NCBI GenBank assembly: GCA_963743275.1
Contig: CAVUPB010000008.1
Location: forward strand, 558,001-622,000
Length of the DNA: 64,000 nucleotides
Reading direction: 5' to 3'
From: JALYLC01 sp963743275
GTDB lineage: Bacteria > Actinomycetota > Thermoleophilia > Gaiellales > JALYLC01
Of the stretch, positions 41,802-50,536 are shown in pieces (positions within the stretch are counted from its first letter, which is position 1; every line of letters starts with the position of its first letter). The translations under genes were made by a program, and so were the position numbers. Below the pieces are notes generated by a model that did not search any database, was not told the DNA's origin, and saw nothing but the letters and a program-made list of their open reading frames with translations.

Positions 41802-42836
41802 ATGGTGCCGAGTCCGCGGGACGACGCGTTGTTCGTCCCCAGCAGAACCGTCGAGCATGCACGCACCTTCGTCTCGTGGCCGTGCCGCGCGGACCTGTGG
41901 GGCGAGCACCTGGCCGAGGCGCAGGCGGAGTACGCGGCCGTCGTCGAGGCGATCGCGCGCTTCGAGCCGGTGACCGTGATCGCGCCGCCCGGCACGCGGC
42001 CGCGGCTGGCGGCGGACACGGCGCATCCCGTCGACGTCCGGGAGATCCCGATCGACGACTCCTGGGTGCGCGACAACGGCCCGATCTTCGTCGTCGACGG
42101 CCACGGCGGCGTCGCGGCCGTGCAGTTCGGCTTCAACGCCTGGGGCGGCAAGTACGCACCGTTCGCGGACGACGCCAGGCTGCCGGGGCGGCTCGCCCGG
42201 GCGCTCGCGATGCGCGTCTACGAGGCGCCGCTCGTGGCCGAGGGCGGGGGGCTCACGTTCGACGGCGAGGGCACCGTGATCACCACCGACACCGTGCTCC
42301 TCAATCCCAACCGCAATCCCGGCATGACGCGCGAGCGGGTGGAGGAGCTGCTGGGCGCCTACCTCGGAGTCGAGCGGGTGATCTGGCTGGGCGGCGGCCT
42401 CGTCGAGGATCGCGACACCGACGGTCACTCCGACAACGTCGTGCAGTTCGTGAAGCCGGGTGTGGTGCTGACGCAGATGGCACCCGACCGCTCGAACCCC
42501 AACTGGGACGTCCTCAACGACAATCGCGCGCGGCTGGCCGCCGCGACCGACGCGAGAGGACGCAAGCTCGAGATCGTCGAGATGCCGGTGCTGCCGTACG
42601 CGGAGGTCGCGGGCGAGCGGTTCGTGGTGCCGTACACCAACTACTACCCCGTCAACGGCGGCATCATCGCCCCGTTGCTCGGCCAGCCGGACGACGAGAT
42701 CGGGCTCGCGCTGCTGCGCGAGCTGTTCCCCGAGCGCGAGGTGGTGGGCGTCGCGAGCGACCTGCTCGCCTATGGCGGCGGCGGCATCGGCTGCATCACC
42801 CAGCAGTTGCCCACCGGACTGGCGCTCGCGCCGTGA
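41802..42836 (+). CDS. Agmatine deiminase-family guanidino hydrolase
   Basis: A 344-residue member of the agmatine deiminase/peptidylarginine deiminase group, which hydrolyses a guanidino carbon to give a ureido product and ammonia. It contains TFVSWPCRADLWGEH at the N-terminus, IDDSWVRDNGPIFVVD (about 85-100), GLVEDRDTDGHSDNVVQFVK (about 195-215) and the C-terminal GGGGIGCITQQLP with the nucleophilic Cys. Start ATG 41802, with the alternative GTG three bases later giving better ribosome-site spacing to GGGAGG. First gene of a four-gene operon with an HpaB-like monooxygenase, RidA and DUF1028. Confidence 0.87.
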   Translation: MVPSPRDDALFVPSRTVEHARTFVSWPCRADLWGEHLAEAQAEYAAVVEAIARFEPVTVIAPPGTRPRLAADTAHPVDVREIPIDDSWVRDNGPIFVVDGHGGVAAVQFGFNAWGGKYAPFADDARLPGRLARALAMRVYEAPLVAEGGGLTFDGEGTVITTDTVLLNPNRNPGMTRERVEELLGAYLGVERVIWLGGGLVEDRDTDGHSDNVVQFVKPGVVLTQMAPDRSNPNWDVLNDNRARLAAATDARGRKLEIVEMPVLPYAEVAGERFVVPYTNYYPVNGGIIAPLLGQPDDEIGLALLRELFPEREVVGVASDLLAYGGGGIGCITQQLPTGLALAP

Positions 42837-42849
42837 GGAGGACGCGCAC

Positions 42850-44298
42850 ATGATCCGCACCGGCGACGAGTACCGCGAGTCGCTGCGCGACGGCCGTGAG
42901 GTGTGGCTGAGCGGCGAGCGCGTCGCCGACGTCACGGTCCACCCCGCGTTCAAGCCGATCGTCGACGCGCGGGCGCGCATCTACGACATGGCGCACGAGG
43001 ATGCGACGCGCGAGATCGTCTCGTACCTCGCAGCCGACGGCGAGCGCAATGCGATCTCGACGCAACTGCCGCGCACGCGCGAGGACTGGGCCGCCAAGCA
43101 GCGCATGGTCGATGCCGTGTTCGACGACCTCGGCGGTGTCGTGACGCGCGTGGGCGACGAGACGGTGGGCGAGATGTGGTCGCTGTTCGACGGCAAGGCC
43201 GTGCTCGACGAGGTGGATCCGCAGTGGTCGGGGAACATCGAGCGCCACATCCTGCGCGCGCAGCGCGAGGATCCCTTCCACGTCTCGGCCAACACCGATC
43301 CCAAGGGCGACCGCTCCAAGCGGCCGCAGGATCAGGATCCCGACATGCTGTTGCACGTCGTGCGCGAGACCGACAACGGGATCGTCGTGCGCGGCGCCAA
43401 GTACGAGACGGCTGCGGCCTACTCCAACCAGGCGTTCGCGAAGCCCACGATTGCCAACTGGGGCGACTCCGAGCTGTCCGACTACGCGGTCGGGTTCATC
43501 GTCGACATGGGCACGCGCGGCATGAAGCACATCTGCCGCACCGGCTTCGCCGGCCGCGTGCCCGCGGCCGACTATCCGATCGCGAGCCGCTTCGACGAGG
43601 TCGACACGCTGGTCGTCTTCGACGACGTCGAGATCCCGTGGGAGAACGTCCTCTTCTACCGCCACACCCGAGCCGCCACCTACATCCGCGCGACGCTGCA
43701 TCGCTACAGCGCGTTCGCGTACGTGCAGCGCAACGTGCGCCTGGCCGACCTCATGATCGGCGCCGCATTGCACAACGTGCGCCAGACCGGGCTCGAGAAG
43801 CAGCAGGCCGTGCAGGAGAAGCTCGCGCAGCTTGCCTGCTACCGCGAGGGCATCCACGCCCACCTCACGGCGGCGATCGCGCTGGCCGAGGAGAGCCCGG
43901 GCGGACTGCTCATGCCCAACCAGTCGCTGCTCTATACGGGCCGTGTGCTGGCGACGTCGCAGATGCCACAGGCGATGCACATCGCGCGCGAGCTGTGCGG
44001 TGGCCAGATCTGCGTGACCCCCGACGCGGCGACGTTCGCGGGGGCAGAGACGGGCCCGTGGATGGAGAAGTTCTACTCCATCAACGAGCGCTGGACGGCC
44101 GAGGACCGTCGCCGGCTGCTGGCCTACGCGCGCGACCTCCTCAACTCGGACTACGCCGGCCACCGGCTCACGTTCCAGCTCTTCGCGCAGTCGCCGCCGT
44201 TCGCGAACCTGGCCGCCGTGTACCGGAGCTTCGACTGGTCGGGCCCGCTGCGCCACGTGCAGCGCGCCGCCGGATTGTCGGAGCGCGTGCTCGACTAA
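42850..44298 (+). CDS. HpaB-like FADH2-dependent monooxygenase (4-hydroxyphenylacetate 3-hydroxylase family)
   Basis: A 482-residue protein with the acyl-CoA-dehydrogenase-like fold of two-component flavin monooxygenases. N-terminal TGDEYRESLRDGREVWLSGE and VTVHPAFKPIVDARARIYDM match HpaB. Other hallmarks are VVRGAKYETAAAYSNQAF, DTLVVFDDVEIPWENVLFYR and ARELCGGQICVTPDAATF. It needs FADH2 from a separate reductase, which is not in this window. The start follows GAGGAGG by seven bases. Context with guanidino hydrolase and RidA suggests oxidation of a nitrogen-containing ring rather than of 4-hydroxyphenylacetate (inference). Confidence 0.87.
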   Translation: MIRTGDEYRESLRDGREVWLSGERVADVTVHPAFKPIVDARARIYDMAHEDATREIVSYLAADGERNAISTQLPRTREDWAAKQRMVDAVFDDLGGVVTRVGDETVGEMWSLFDGKAVLDEVDPQWSGNIERHILRAQREDPFHVSANTDPKGDRSKRPQDQDPDMLLHVVRETDNGIVVRGAKYETAAAYSNQAFAKPTIANWGDSELSDYAVGFIVDMGTRGMKHICRTGFAGRVPAADYPIASRFDEVDTLVVFDDVEIPWENVLFYRHTRAATYIRATLHRYSAFAYVQRNVRLADLMIGAALHNVRQTGLEKQQAVQEKLAQLACYREGIHAHLTAAIALAEESPGGLLMPNQSLLYTGRVLATSQMPQAMHIARELCGGQICVTPDAATFAGAETGPWMEKFYSINERWTAEDRRRLLAYARDLLNSDYAGHRLTFQLFAQSPPFANLAAVYRSFDWSGPLRHVQRAAGLSERVLD

Positions 44299-44306
44299 GG
44301 AATGCC

Positions 44307-44717
44307 ATGCCGACCCACACCCGCATCCGCCCCTTCAACACGAAGGACACCTACCCCGAGCAGCGTCTCGACAACGACCTCTGCCAGGCCGTGGTCGCAG
44401 GCAAGACCATCTACCTGCGCGGCCAGGTCGCGCAGGATCTCGAGACGCGCGAGAGCATTGCCATCGGCGACCCGGCCGGTCAGGCCGCGCGCGCGATGGA
44501 CAATGTGGAGCTGCTGCTCGGCGAGTGCGGCGCAACGCTCGCCGACATCTGCAAGTGCACCATCTACCTGACCGACATCCGCTACCGCGAGCCCGTGTAC
44601 CGCGTGCTGGGCGAGCGCCTGCGCGGCGTCTTCCCGGCCTTCACGGGGCTCGTGGTCGTGGCACTCGCGCGGCCGGAATGGGTCGTCGAGGTCGACGTCA
44701 CGGCGGTGCTGCCATGA
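44307..44717 (+). CDS. RidA/YjgF-family enamine/imine deaminase
   Basis: A 136-residue RidA-like protein (IRPFNTKDTYPEQ, then KTIYLRGQVAQD, CKCTIYLTDIRYREPVYRV and FTGLVVVALARPEWVVEVD). RidA enzymes hydrolyse reactive enamines and imines to ketones and ammonia. The Arg in the VVALARPEW segment is the position of the substrate-carboxylate-binding Arg in active members. It follows the monooxygenase by eight bases and overlaps DUF1028 by four. It would act on an imine made by the FAD oxidase or by the deiminase pathway. Confidence 0.86.
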   Translation: MPTHTRIRPFNTKDTYPEQRLDNDLCQAVVAGKTIYLRGQVAQDLETRESIAIGDPAGQAARAMDNVELLLGECGATLADICKCTIYLTDIRYREPVYRVLGERLRGVFPAFTGLVVVALARPEWVVEVDVTAVLP

Positions 44718-45391
44718 CGTTCTCGCTGGCCGCCCGCTGCAGCGCGAGCGGCCGCTTCGGCGTCGTCGTCTCGTCGTCGAGCCCGGCCGTCGCGGCGCGC
44801 TGCGCGCACGTGCGCGCCCGTGTCGGCGCCGCGGCGTCGCAGAACATCACCGACCCCTCGCTCGGCGGTGCCCTGCTCGACCTGCTCGCGAGCGGCCTGC
44901 CGGCGCCGGAGGCGATGAGCCAGCTCGTGGCGAACGCGAACCACGTGGAGTTTCGCCAGCTCACGTGCGTCGACGCCGCGGGTCGCGTTGCGTCGTATTC
45001 GGGCGAGCGCACGCTCGGCCGGCACGCGACCGCCGAGGGCGTGGCGTGCGTGGCCGCGGGCAACCTGCTGGCCGACGAGGGCGTGCCCGAGGCGATGGTC
45101 GATGCGTTCGAGGACGCCGAGGACGGCGACGACCTCGGCGACCGCCTGCTGTCGGCGCTCGTCGGCGGACTCGCCGCCGGCGGCGAGGAGGGCGAGGTGC
45201 GCTCGGCCGGCCTCCTGATCGCAGATGCCGTCGCCTGGCCGGTCGCCGACCTGCGCGTGGACTGGCACGGCGAGCCGATCCACGAGCTCGCCGGTCTCTG
45301 GCGCGTGTGGAAGCCGCAGCTCGCCGACTACGTCGCGCGCGCGCTCGACCCGACGCAGGCTCCGAGCTACGGCGTGCCCGGCGACGAGTAG
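44714..45391 (+). CDS. DUF1028 protein (Ntn-hydrolase-like)
   Basis: A 225-residue protein of family DUF1028. It begins MTFSLAARCSASGRFGVVVSS and includes RCAHVRARVGAAASQNITDP and AAGNLLADEGVPEAMVDAFE, as in family members. The fold is thought to be related to Ntn hydrolases, although no reaction has been established to my knowledge. DUF1028 genes are often found beside RidA and amine oxidases. The start overlaps the RidA stop (ATGA). A 7-base-arm hairpin follows the stop. Confidence 0.82.
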   Translation: MTFSLAARCSASGRFGVVVSSSSPAVAARCAHVRARVGAAASQNITDPSLGGALLDLLASGLPAPEAMSQLVANANHVEFRQLTCVDAAGRVASYSGERTLGRHATAEGVACVAAGNLLADEGVPEAMVDAFEDAEDGDDLGDRLLSALVGGLAAGGEEGEVRSAGLLIADAVAWPVADLRVDWHGEPIHELAGLWRVWKPQLADYVARALDPTQAPSYGVPGDE

Positions 45392-45398
45392 CGGCGTA

Positions 45399-45421
45399 GG
45401 ATAGGCGCGCGTTTCCTATCC
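45399..45421 (+). terminator. GGATAGG-N9-CCTATCC hairpin after the DUF1028 stop
   Basis: Seven-base perfect arms at 45399-45405 and 45415-45421, eight bases after the DUF1028 stop codon. There is no T-run, so an intrinsic terminator is not certain; it could instead be an mRNA 3' stabiliser or operator for the next gene. Confidence 0.4.
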
Positions 45422-45440
45422 GGCAGTCCGAGGAGGAGCA

Positions 45441-46025
45441 ATGGCCACGAGCAGCTATCCCGTGCAGCTGGAGGTCGACTATCCCGATCGCCCTCTCGAC
45501 CGCCTGACGAGCGCATTCCGCATCTTCACGGTGATCCCGGTCGCCATCGTGCTCTGTGCACTGAGCGGCAGCAACGCCGGCCTGCTCTTGCTGGCGCCGC
45601 TCTTGATGATCCTGTTCCGGCAGAAGTACCCGCGCTGGTGGTACGACTGGAACCTCAACCTCATGCGCTTCACGAACCGCGTGCTGGCCTACGCCCTCCT
45701 GCTCACCGACGTGTATCCGGCCACCGACGAGGAGCAGTCCGTGCATCTCGCGGTGCCGTATCCCGATGCGGCGAACGACCTCAACCGCTGGCTGCCGCTG
45801 GTCAAGTGGCTGCTCGCGATTCCGCACTTCATCGTGCTCTTCTTCCTCTGGATCGGCGTGATCGTGTGCGCGATCATCGCGTGGTTCGCGATCCTCTTCA
45901 CCGGCCGCTACCCGCGCGGCCTCTTCGACTACATCGTCGGCGTCGCCCGCTGGGGAACCCGCGTGACGGCCTACGCGATCATCCTCACGACGGACGAGTA
46001 CCCGCCGTTCCGGCTCGCGCCGTAG
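45441..46025 (+). CDS. DUF4389 membrane protein
   Basis: A 194-residue membrane protein with the DUF4389 layout: short N-terminal YPVQLEVDYPDRPLDRLTSA, a pair of helices (IFTVIPVAIVLCAL and GLLLLAPLLMILF), the loop with RQKYPRWWYDWNLNLMRF, two further helices (LVKWLLAIPHFIVLFFLWIG and VCAIIAWFAILFTGRYPRGL) and VTAYAIILTTDEYPPFRL at the end. No function is established for the family. Good ribosome site GAGGAGGAGC before the ATG. Confidence 0.82.
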   Translation: MATSSYPVQLEVDYPDRPLDRLTSAFRIFTVIPVAIVLCALSGSNAGLLLLAPLLMILFRQKYPRWWYDWNLNLMRFTNRVLAYALLLTDVYPATDEEQSVHLAVPYPDAANDLNRWLPLVKWLLAIPHFIVLFFLWIGVIVCAIIAWFAILFTGRYPRGLFDYIVGVARWGTRVTAYAIILTTDEYPPFRLAP

Positions 46026-46043
46026 ACCGCGCGACGCCGATCC

Positions 46044-47351
46044 TCAGCCGTTGACCGAGAACGAGCTGTTCTCGTTGACCTCGCGCAGCCGCGAGTAGAA
46101 CGACATGTCGAGCTCGGCGCCGAGGTAGCGCGTCGTGACCTTGACGGGATCCGCGTCGTGGTCCTGGCCCTTCTCGACCGCGTCGATCAGCTCGGCCATG
46201 CAGTGCCCGACGACCGGGCCGTTCTTGAACTGGTTGCCGCTCGTCCCGACCGCCATGTAGAAGCCGCCGAGGTCGGAGCGGTCGTAGATCGGGATCCAGT
46301 CGTCCGAGCAGTCGTAGAGGTCGACGACGCCTTTCATCTCCTCGGGCACGGGCAGCGCCGGGATGCGCCGGGCCAGGCGGTAGACCTGCGCCTCCCACTG
46401 CTCGCGCGTGATCTGGCGGTTGAAGTCGTCGGGGTTCTCGACCCACACCTGGGCGTCGCAATCCGGATCCTCGGAGCCGACCAGGATGTGGTTCCCCGTC
46501 TCGGGCCGGAAGTAGATGGCGTTGTCGCCGTCGGAGACGTGCCAGCCGTCGTGCTCGTAGTCGAAGCCGGGGGGCGACGGCACGTGGTGGACCTCGTGGC
46601 GCAGCGCCTTCGTCTTGATCTTCATGCCGTGCTCGACGCCCGCCATGCGGTTGATCACGAACGAGTGCGGGCCCGCGACGTTGACGACGATCCCCGCGTC
46701 GATCTCGCTGCCGTCGTCGAGCGTCACGCCGCTCACGCGGCCGCCGGCCTGGCGGATCGCGGTGACCGTGCGGCGATAGAGGAACTGCCCGCCGCGCGCC
46801 TCCGCGGCGCGCTGCAGGTTGTGCGAGGCGAGCGCGGGGTCGTTGACGTAGCCCGAGTCGGGCGTGTAGATCGCCCCCGGGAGCTTCTTCGTGCGGGGCG
46901 CCATGAAGTCGTCGTCGGACGGGCGCGACGGCGGCCAGAACTCGTGCGCGTCGAAGATGGGCACCTTCTGCTCGAGCGTGGCGGTGTCCCACTGCTCGTA
47001 GGGGACGCCGAGGCGGTCGTAGTGCGGCAGCACCTTGTCGTGGTGGCCGGTTGCGCTCTCGAGCAGGATCGTGCCCGACTGCATGTAGCGGGCGAGGCCC
47101 GCCTCGTCGGGCGTCTCGAGGTACTCGGCCCAGCCCTTCCAGTAGAAGAAGCCCTCGTACGCCATCGCCACGCCGTCGAACGACGAGTAGTGGGCGCGCA
47201 CGATGGCGCAGGAGTTCGACGTGGGCCCGTAGCCGGCCGACGGCAGCTTGTCGATGTTGAGCGTCTTGTACCCGCGCTTGCAGAGCTCGAATGCCGTGGC
47301 CGTGCCGATCACGCCGGCGCCGATGATCACCGCGTCGACCTTCTGTCCCAT
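46044..47351 (-). CDS. FAD-dependent oxidoreductase (dimethylglycine/sarcosine oxidase-like)
   Basis: A 435-residue flavoprotein with VDAVIIGAGVIGTATAFELC at the N-terminus and CAIVRAHYSSFDGVAMAYEG soon after, a motif typical of the sarcosine-oxidase beta/dimethylglycine-oxidase branch. The C-terminus includes GGFYMAVGTSGNQFKNGPVV and GHCMAELIDA. It oxidises an N-methylated or other amino acid, passing electrons to oxygen or ETF. The ATG at 47351 shares one base with the GntR stop (TGATG), so GntR probably controls it. Confidence 0.83.
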   Translation of the reverse strand: MGQKVDAVIIGAGVIGTATAFELCKRGYKTLNIDKLPSAGYGPTSNSCAIVRAHYSSFDGVAMAYEGFFYWKGWAEYLETPDEAGLARYMQSGTILLESATGHHDKVLPHYDRLGVPYEQWDTATLEQKVPIFDAHEFWPPSRPSDDDFMAPRTKKLPGAIYTPDSGYVNDPALASHNLQRAAEARGGQFLYRRTVTAIRQAGGRVSGVTLDDGSEIDAGIVVNVAGPHSFVINRMAGVEHGMKIKTKALRHEVHHVPSPPGFDYEHDGWHVSDGDNAIYFRPETGNHILVGSEDPDCDAQVWVENPDDFNRQITREQWEAQVYRLARRIPALPVPEEMKGVVDLYDCSDDWIPIYDRSDLGGFYMAVGTSGNQFKNGPVVGHCMAELIDAVEKGQDHDADPVKVTTRYLGAELDMSFYSRLREVNENSSFSVNG

Positions 47352-48079
47352 CACTCGCTCCGATCGCGTTCGAGGAACGCCGCCTGGAAGCGGCGCATGT
47401 GGGCCTGCATGCGGGCGTGTGCCTGCGCCCCGTCGCCCTGGACGATCGCGTCCACGATCGCCTCGTGCTCGGCCACCGCCGACCGCAGCGCGCTCATGCG
47501 GTCGAGCGAGGCGCTCCACAGGCGCAGCACGTGGCCGTACAGCCATTCGCACTGCGCGGCCAGGAGCGTGTTGCCGGCGACCTCGGCGATCGCGGCGTGC
47601 AACTCCCGGTCGAGCTCGATCAGGGCGTCCTGATCGCCCGAGGCGAGCGGCGCGCGCGTGCGCTCGATCAGCGCCTGCAGCGCCCTCCGGCCCTCGTCCG
47701 TGGCGCGCTCGCCGGCGAGGCGCGCGCTCAGGCCCTCGAGCTCGAGGCGCAGCTCGAAGATCTCCGCGAGGTCGGCCACGTCGAGCTCGGCCACGAGCGT
47801 GCCGCGGCGGGGCAGGATGACCACGAGGTTCTCCCACGCCAGGCGCCGCAGCGCGCTGCGCACGGGCGCGAGCCCGACGCCGAGCTCGGCGGCCAGCGCG
47901 ACCTCGTTGATGGGCGACCCGGGTGCGAGTGCGAGCGAGGTGATGCGCTGCCGGATGCCCGCGTAGGCGAGATCGCCGAGCGACTCCGGGGCGCTGCGCC
48001 GCCGCTGGCGGGCGGCGCGCGCCGACGTCGGGCGCGGCGTGCGCGCGCTCGCCGAGCCGGCTTGCGGCTGAAATTTCAC
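47351..48079 (-). CDS. GntR-family regulator (FCD type)
   Basis: A 242-residue regulator. After a disordered Ser/Arg-rich N-terminus (about 1-30) come the winged helix (YAGIRQRITSLALAPGSPIN, then LGVGLAPVRSALRRLAWENL, about 38-90) and FCD domain with EIFELRLELEGLSARLAGER and AEHEAIVDAIVQGD, whose His/Asp positions bind an effector. GTG at 48079 lies eleven bases past a -10 box; a longer form would cover that promoter. Adjacent FAD oxidoreductase downstream is the likely target, together with the divergent MFS gene. Confidence 0.82.
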   Translation of the reverse strand: MKFQPQAGSASARTPRPTSARAARQRRRSAPESLGDLAYAGIRQRITSLALAPGSPINEVALAAELGVGLAPVRSALRRLAWENLVVILPRRGTLVAELDVADLAEIFELRLELEGLSARLAGERATDEGRRALQALIERTRAPLASGDQDALIELDRELHAAIAEVAGNTLLAAQCEWLYGHVLRLWSASLDRMSALRSAVAEHEAIVDAIVQGDGAQAHARMQAHMRRFQAAFLERDRSE

Positions 48080-48089
48080 AGGCCGGTGC

Positions 48090-48118
48090 AGTATGGATCC
48101 GCCTCCGCGAGCGGTCAA
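48090..48118 (-). promoter_or_regulatory. Promoter for the GntR/FAD oxidoreductase operon
   Basis: Reading on the minus strand, TTGACC (48118-48113) and CATACT (48095-48090) are separated by 17 bases. The predicted start of transcription is only a few bases before the GTG at 48079, so the mRNA is nearly leaderless. Confidence 0.55.
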
Positions 48119-48161
48119 GCTGCCGTACCGGAGGCGGCGCTGCGCGTGCTTACATGCCGCC

Positions 48162-49430
48162 ATGGCTGCGGTGTTGCAGCAGCGTCGCGTTCACTACGCC
48201 TTCGTCGTCGCGGCGGTGACGTTCGTCGTGCTGATGATGGCGGCGGGGTTCCGCTCGGTTCCGGGCGTCCTGATCGTGCCGCTCGGCAGGGAGTTCGGCT
48301 GGTCGCACGCGCTGATCGGCGGCGCGGTGTCGGTCAATCTCGTCGTCTACGGCCTCGGCGCGCCCTTCGCCGCGGCGATCGTCGAGCGCTTCGGCGTGCG
48401 CAAGGTGACGACGTTCGCGCTCTGCCAGGTGGCGATCGGCGCGGGGCTCTCGACCCTCATGACCCAGCCCTGGCAGCTCTACCTGTTGTGGGGCGTCGTC
48501 GTCGGCTCGGCCACGGGCGCGCTCGCGGTTCCGCTCGCGGCGATCATCGCGAACCGCTGGTTCGCGACGCGGCGCGGGCTCGTGAGCGGGCTCCTGACGG
48601 CCTCGAACGCGAGCGGGCAGCTCGTGTTCCTGCCGCTGCTCGCCTGGATCTCGAGCACGCACGGCTGGCGCTGGACGGCCGGCACCGTGGTGATCGCGGC
48701 ACTCGTCATCGTCGTCCCGCTGGCGATCATCTTCCTGCGTCACTCGCCGGCCGAGATCGGCGTGATGCCGTTCGGGGCGACCGAACCGGCGCCGCCTGCG
48801 CCCCCGCGCCCCAACCCGTTCCGCTACACGATCGACACGTTGCGCGAGTTCGCCTCCCGGCGCGACTTCCAGTTGCTCGTGTTCGCCTTCTTCGTGTGCG
48901 GCGCGACGACGAACGGCCTCATCGGGACGCACCTGATCGCGGCCTGCGCCGACCACGGCTACTCGCAGGTCGAGGGCGCGGGACTGCTCGCGGCGATCGG
49001 GGTCTTCGACATCGTCGGCACGATCACGTCGGGCTGGCTGACCGATCGCTACGACCCGCGCTGGCTCCTGTTCTGGTACTACGGCCTGCGCGGCATCTCG
49101 CTGCTCGGGCTCAACGCGGCGCTCAACTCGGCCGGTGTGGGCCTGGCCGCGTTCGTGGTCTTCGACGGCCTCGACTGGGTCGCCACCGTGCCGCCGACGA
49201 TCGCGCTCTGCCGCAAGATCGCCGGCCCCGAGCGCGTGGGCGTGGTCTTCGCGTGGGTCTTCTGCTCGCACCAGCTCGGCGCGGCGTTCGCCGCCTGGGG
49301 CGCGGGCTTCAGCCGCTCGTGGCTCGGATCGTACGAGCCCGCGTTCCTGATCGCCGGCGGCCTCGGTGTGGCTGCCGCCATGGTCAGCCTCGTGATCGGG
49401 CGGCGCATCGTGCGGCCGCTGCTCGCGTGA
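48162..49430 (+). CDS. MFS transporter (monocarboxylate-transporter-like)
   Basis: A 422-residue major-facilitator protein with twelve predicted helices in two halves split by a hydrophilic loop near residue 210 (EPAPPAPPRPNPFRYTIDTL). The N-terminal pattern VPLGREFGWSHALIGGAVSV and PFAAAIVERFGVRKVT is typical of the oxalate/formate or monocarboxylate branch, and GWLTDRYDPRWLLFWYYGLR is the second-half MFS signature. It probably imports an organic acid or amine compound used by the divergent FAD oxidoreductase. ATG at 48162 chosen; an in-frame ATG at 48093 would overlap the divergent promoter. Confidence 0.85.
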   Translation: MAAVLQQRRVHYAFVVAAVTFVVLMMAAGFRSVPGVLIVPLGREFGWSHALIGGAVSVNLVVYGLGAPFAAAIVERFGVRKVTTFALCQVAIGAGLSTLMTQPWQLYLLWGVVVGSATGALAVPLAAIIANRWFATRRGLVSGLLTASNASGQLVFLPLLAWISSTHGWRWTAGTVVIAALVIVVPLAIIFLRHSPAEIGVMPFGATEPAPPAPPRPNPFRYTIDTLREFASRRDFQLLVFAFFVCGATTNGLIGTHLIAACADHGYSQVEGAGLLAAIGVFDIVGTITSGWLTDRYDPRWLLFWYYGLRGISLLGLNAALNSAGVGLAAFVVFDGLDWVATVPPTIALCRKIAGPERVGVVFAWVFCSHQLGAAFAAWGAGFSRSWLGSYEPAFLIAGGLGVAAAMVSLVIGRRIVRPLLA

Positions 49431-49497
49431 CGCCGCGTCGGGCTGGCGGCGAGTCGCCGCAGGGCGTAAGCTCGGCACAGCGAGGAAGGGCAGGCCA

Positions 49498-49836
49498 ATG
49501 CCGGTGTGCGGTTCGTGCGCGGGCGAGATCGAGGGGCGGTTCCGCTATTGCCCCTGGTGCGCTGCGCCGGTGCGCCTGAAGCTCGTCGAGTTCTTCCCCG
49601 CGCGGCCGTTCCCCGGCGAGATCGGCAAGGCGCTGCGCGTCTCGCGCTACTTCCCGGACGGCGGCGAGGAGGGCCACGTGCGCTTCTCGGTCTGGAACGA
49701 GACCGGCGTCGCCGAGGCCGTCGTGTCGCTCGACGAGGCCGATGCCCTGCGGCTCGCCGAGTTCGTGCGCGACAGCGCGCCGGCGCCGAGCCTGCCGAGC
49801 GACGATCCGGCCGGCATGGTGACCGAGCGCCTCTGA
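49498..49836 (+). CDS. Small zinc-ribbon protein
   Basis: A 112-residue protein. Residues 4-21 contain two CxxC pairs (CGSC and CPWC), a zinc ribbon. The rest is an acidic domain with RFSVWNETGVAEAVVSLDEA of unknown function. The cysteine arrangement suggests a structural rather than catalytic zinc. It follows the MFS gene by 67 bases. No homologous family recognised. Confidence 0.7.
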   Translation: MPVCGSCAGEIEGRFRYCPWCAAPVRLKLVEFFPARPFPGEIGKALRVSRYFPDGGEEGHVRFSVWNETGVAEAVVSLDEADALRLAEFVRDSAPAPSLPSDDPAGMVTERL

Positions 49837-49944
49837 CCGCGGTCAGGGGATGAGGGGCAACGAGCGTGCCGTTGCGGCGCACGCGCGCATTTGCACTTGC
49901 TCGTGTCGGGAACCTCGTCCTGCCGGCGGGGGTAGTGCGAAGAG

Positions 49945-50511
49945 GTGACGCGCCCCGGCCCGTATCTCCTCGCGACCGCCCTCGCCATCCTGGCGTTGCC
50001 CGCGCTCGCAGGCGGCGCGAGTGGCGAGCGCGCGTCGCTGGGTCGCCCGCTGCATCTGCCGCGCGTCGCTGCCGGCGCCGGATGCCCGGCCTCGCCGGGC
50101 GCGCTCGCGAGCACGCTCGGCCGTGGGCTCGCACGGATGCCGGTCGCGGGCCCGGGGCCGGTGTACGTCATGAGCGTCGGGGGCGAGCGGGCCGGGTCGG
50201 TCTCGATCGGCGGCGCGCGACCGGACTCGCAGGGGTGGCGTGGTCAAAAGGCGCCGTGGATCGCGGCCCCGCGCTACGGCGGCCCGATCCTGATCCGGGG
50301 CGCCCGTATCGACGCGCCCGGCGCCGTGCGCTTCGCCCGCGGCTTCGGAGAGCACGTGCGGGCGCTCTATCAGCGCAGGGGCCAGAGCGTCCAGCCGAAC
50401 GGCTGGCGGGTCTGGCCGAGCCTGCTCCTCGTGCGTTCCCCCGGGTGCTACGCCCTGCAGGTCGACGGATTGTCGTTCAGCCGCGTGATCGTGATTCGCG
50501 TCCACGGCTGA
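49945..50511 (+). CDS. Secreted hypothetical protein
   Basis: A 188-residue protein with a clear Sec signal peptide: MTRPGPYLLATALAILALPA followed by an AGG-A type cleavage region near residue 24. The mature part has two cysteines (CPASPGALAST and SPGCYALQVDG) that could form a disulphide bond. The C-terminal third (SPGCYALQVDGLSFSRVIVI) resembles small beta-domains seen in secreted actinobacterial proteins. Function unknown. GTG start. Confidence 0.7.
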   Translation: MTRPGPYLLATALAILALPALAGGASGERASLGRPLHLPRVAAGAGCPASPGALASTLGRGLARMPVAGPGPVYVMSVGGERAGSVSIGGARPDSQGWRGQKAPWIAAPRYGGPILIRGARIDAPGAVRFARGFGEHVRALYQRRGQSVQPNGWRVWPSLLLVRSPGCYALQVDGLSFSRVIVIRVHG

Positions 50512-50536
50512 GCACACGGGCGCCGTCGCGTACCTC

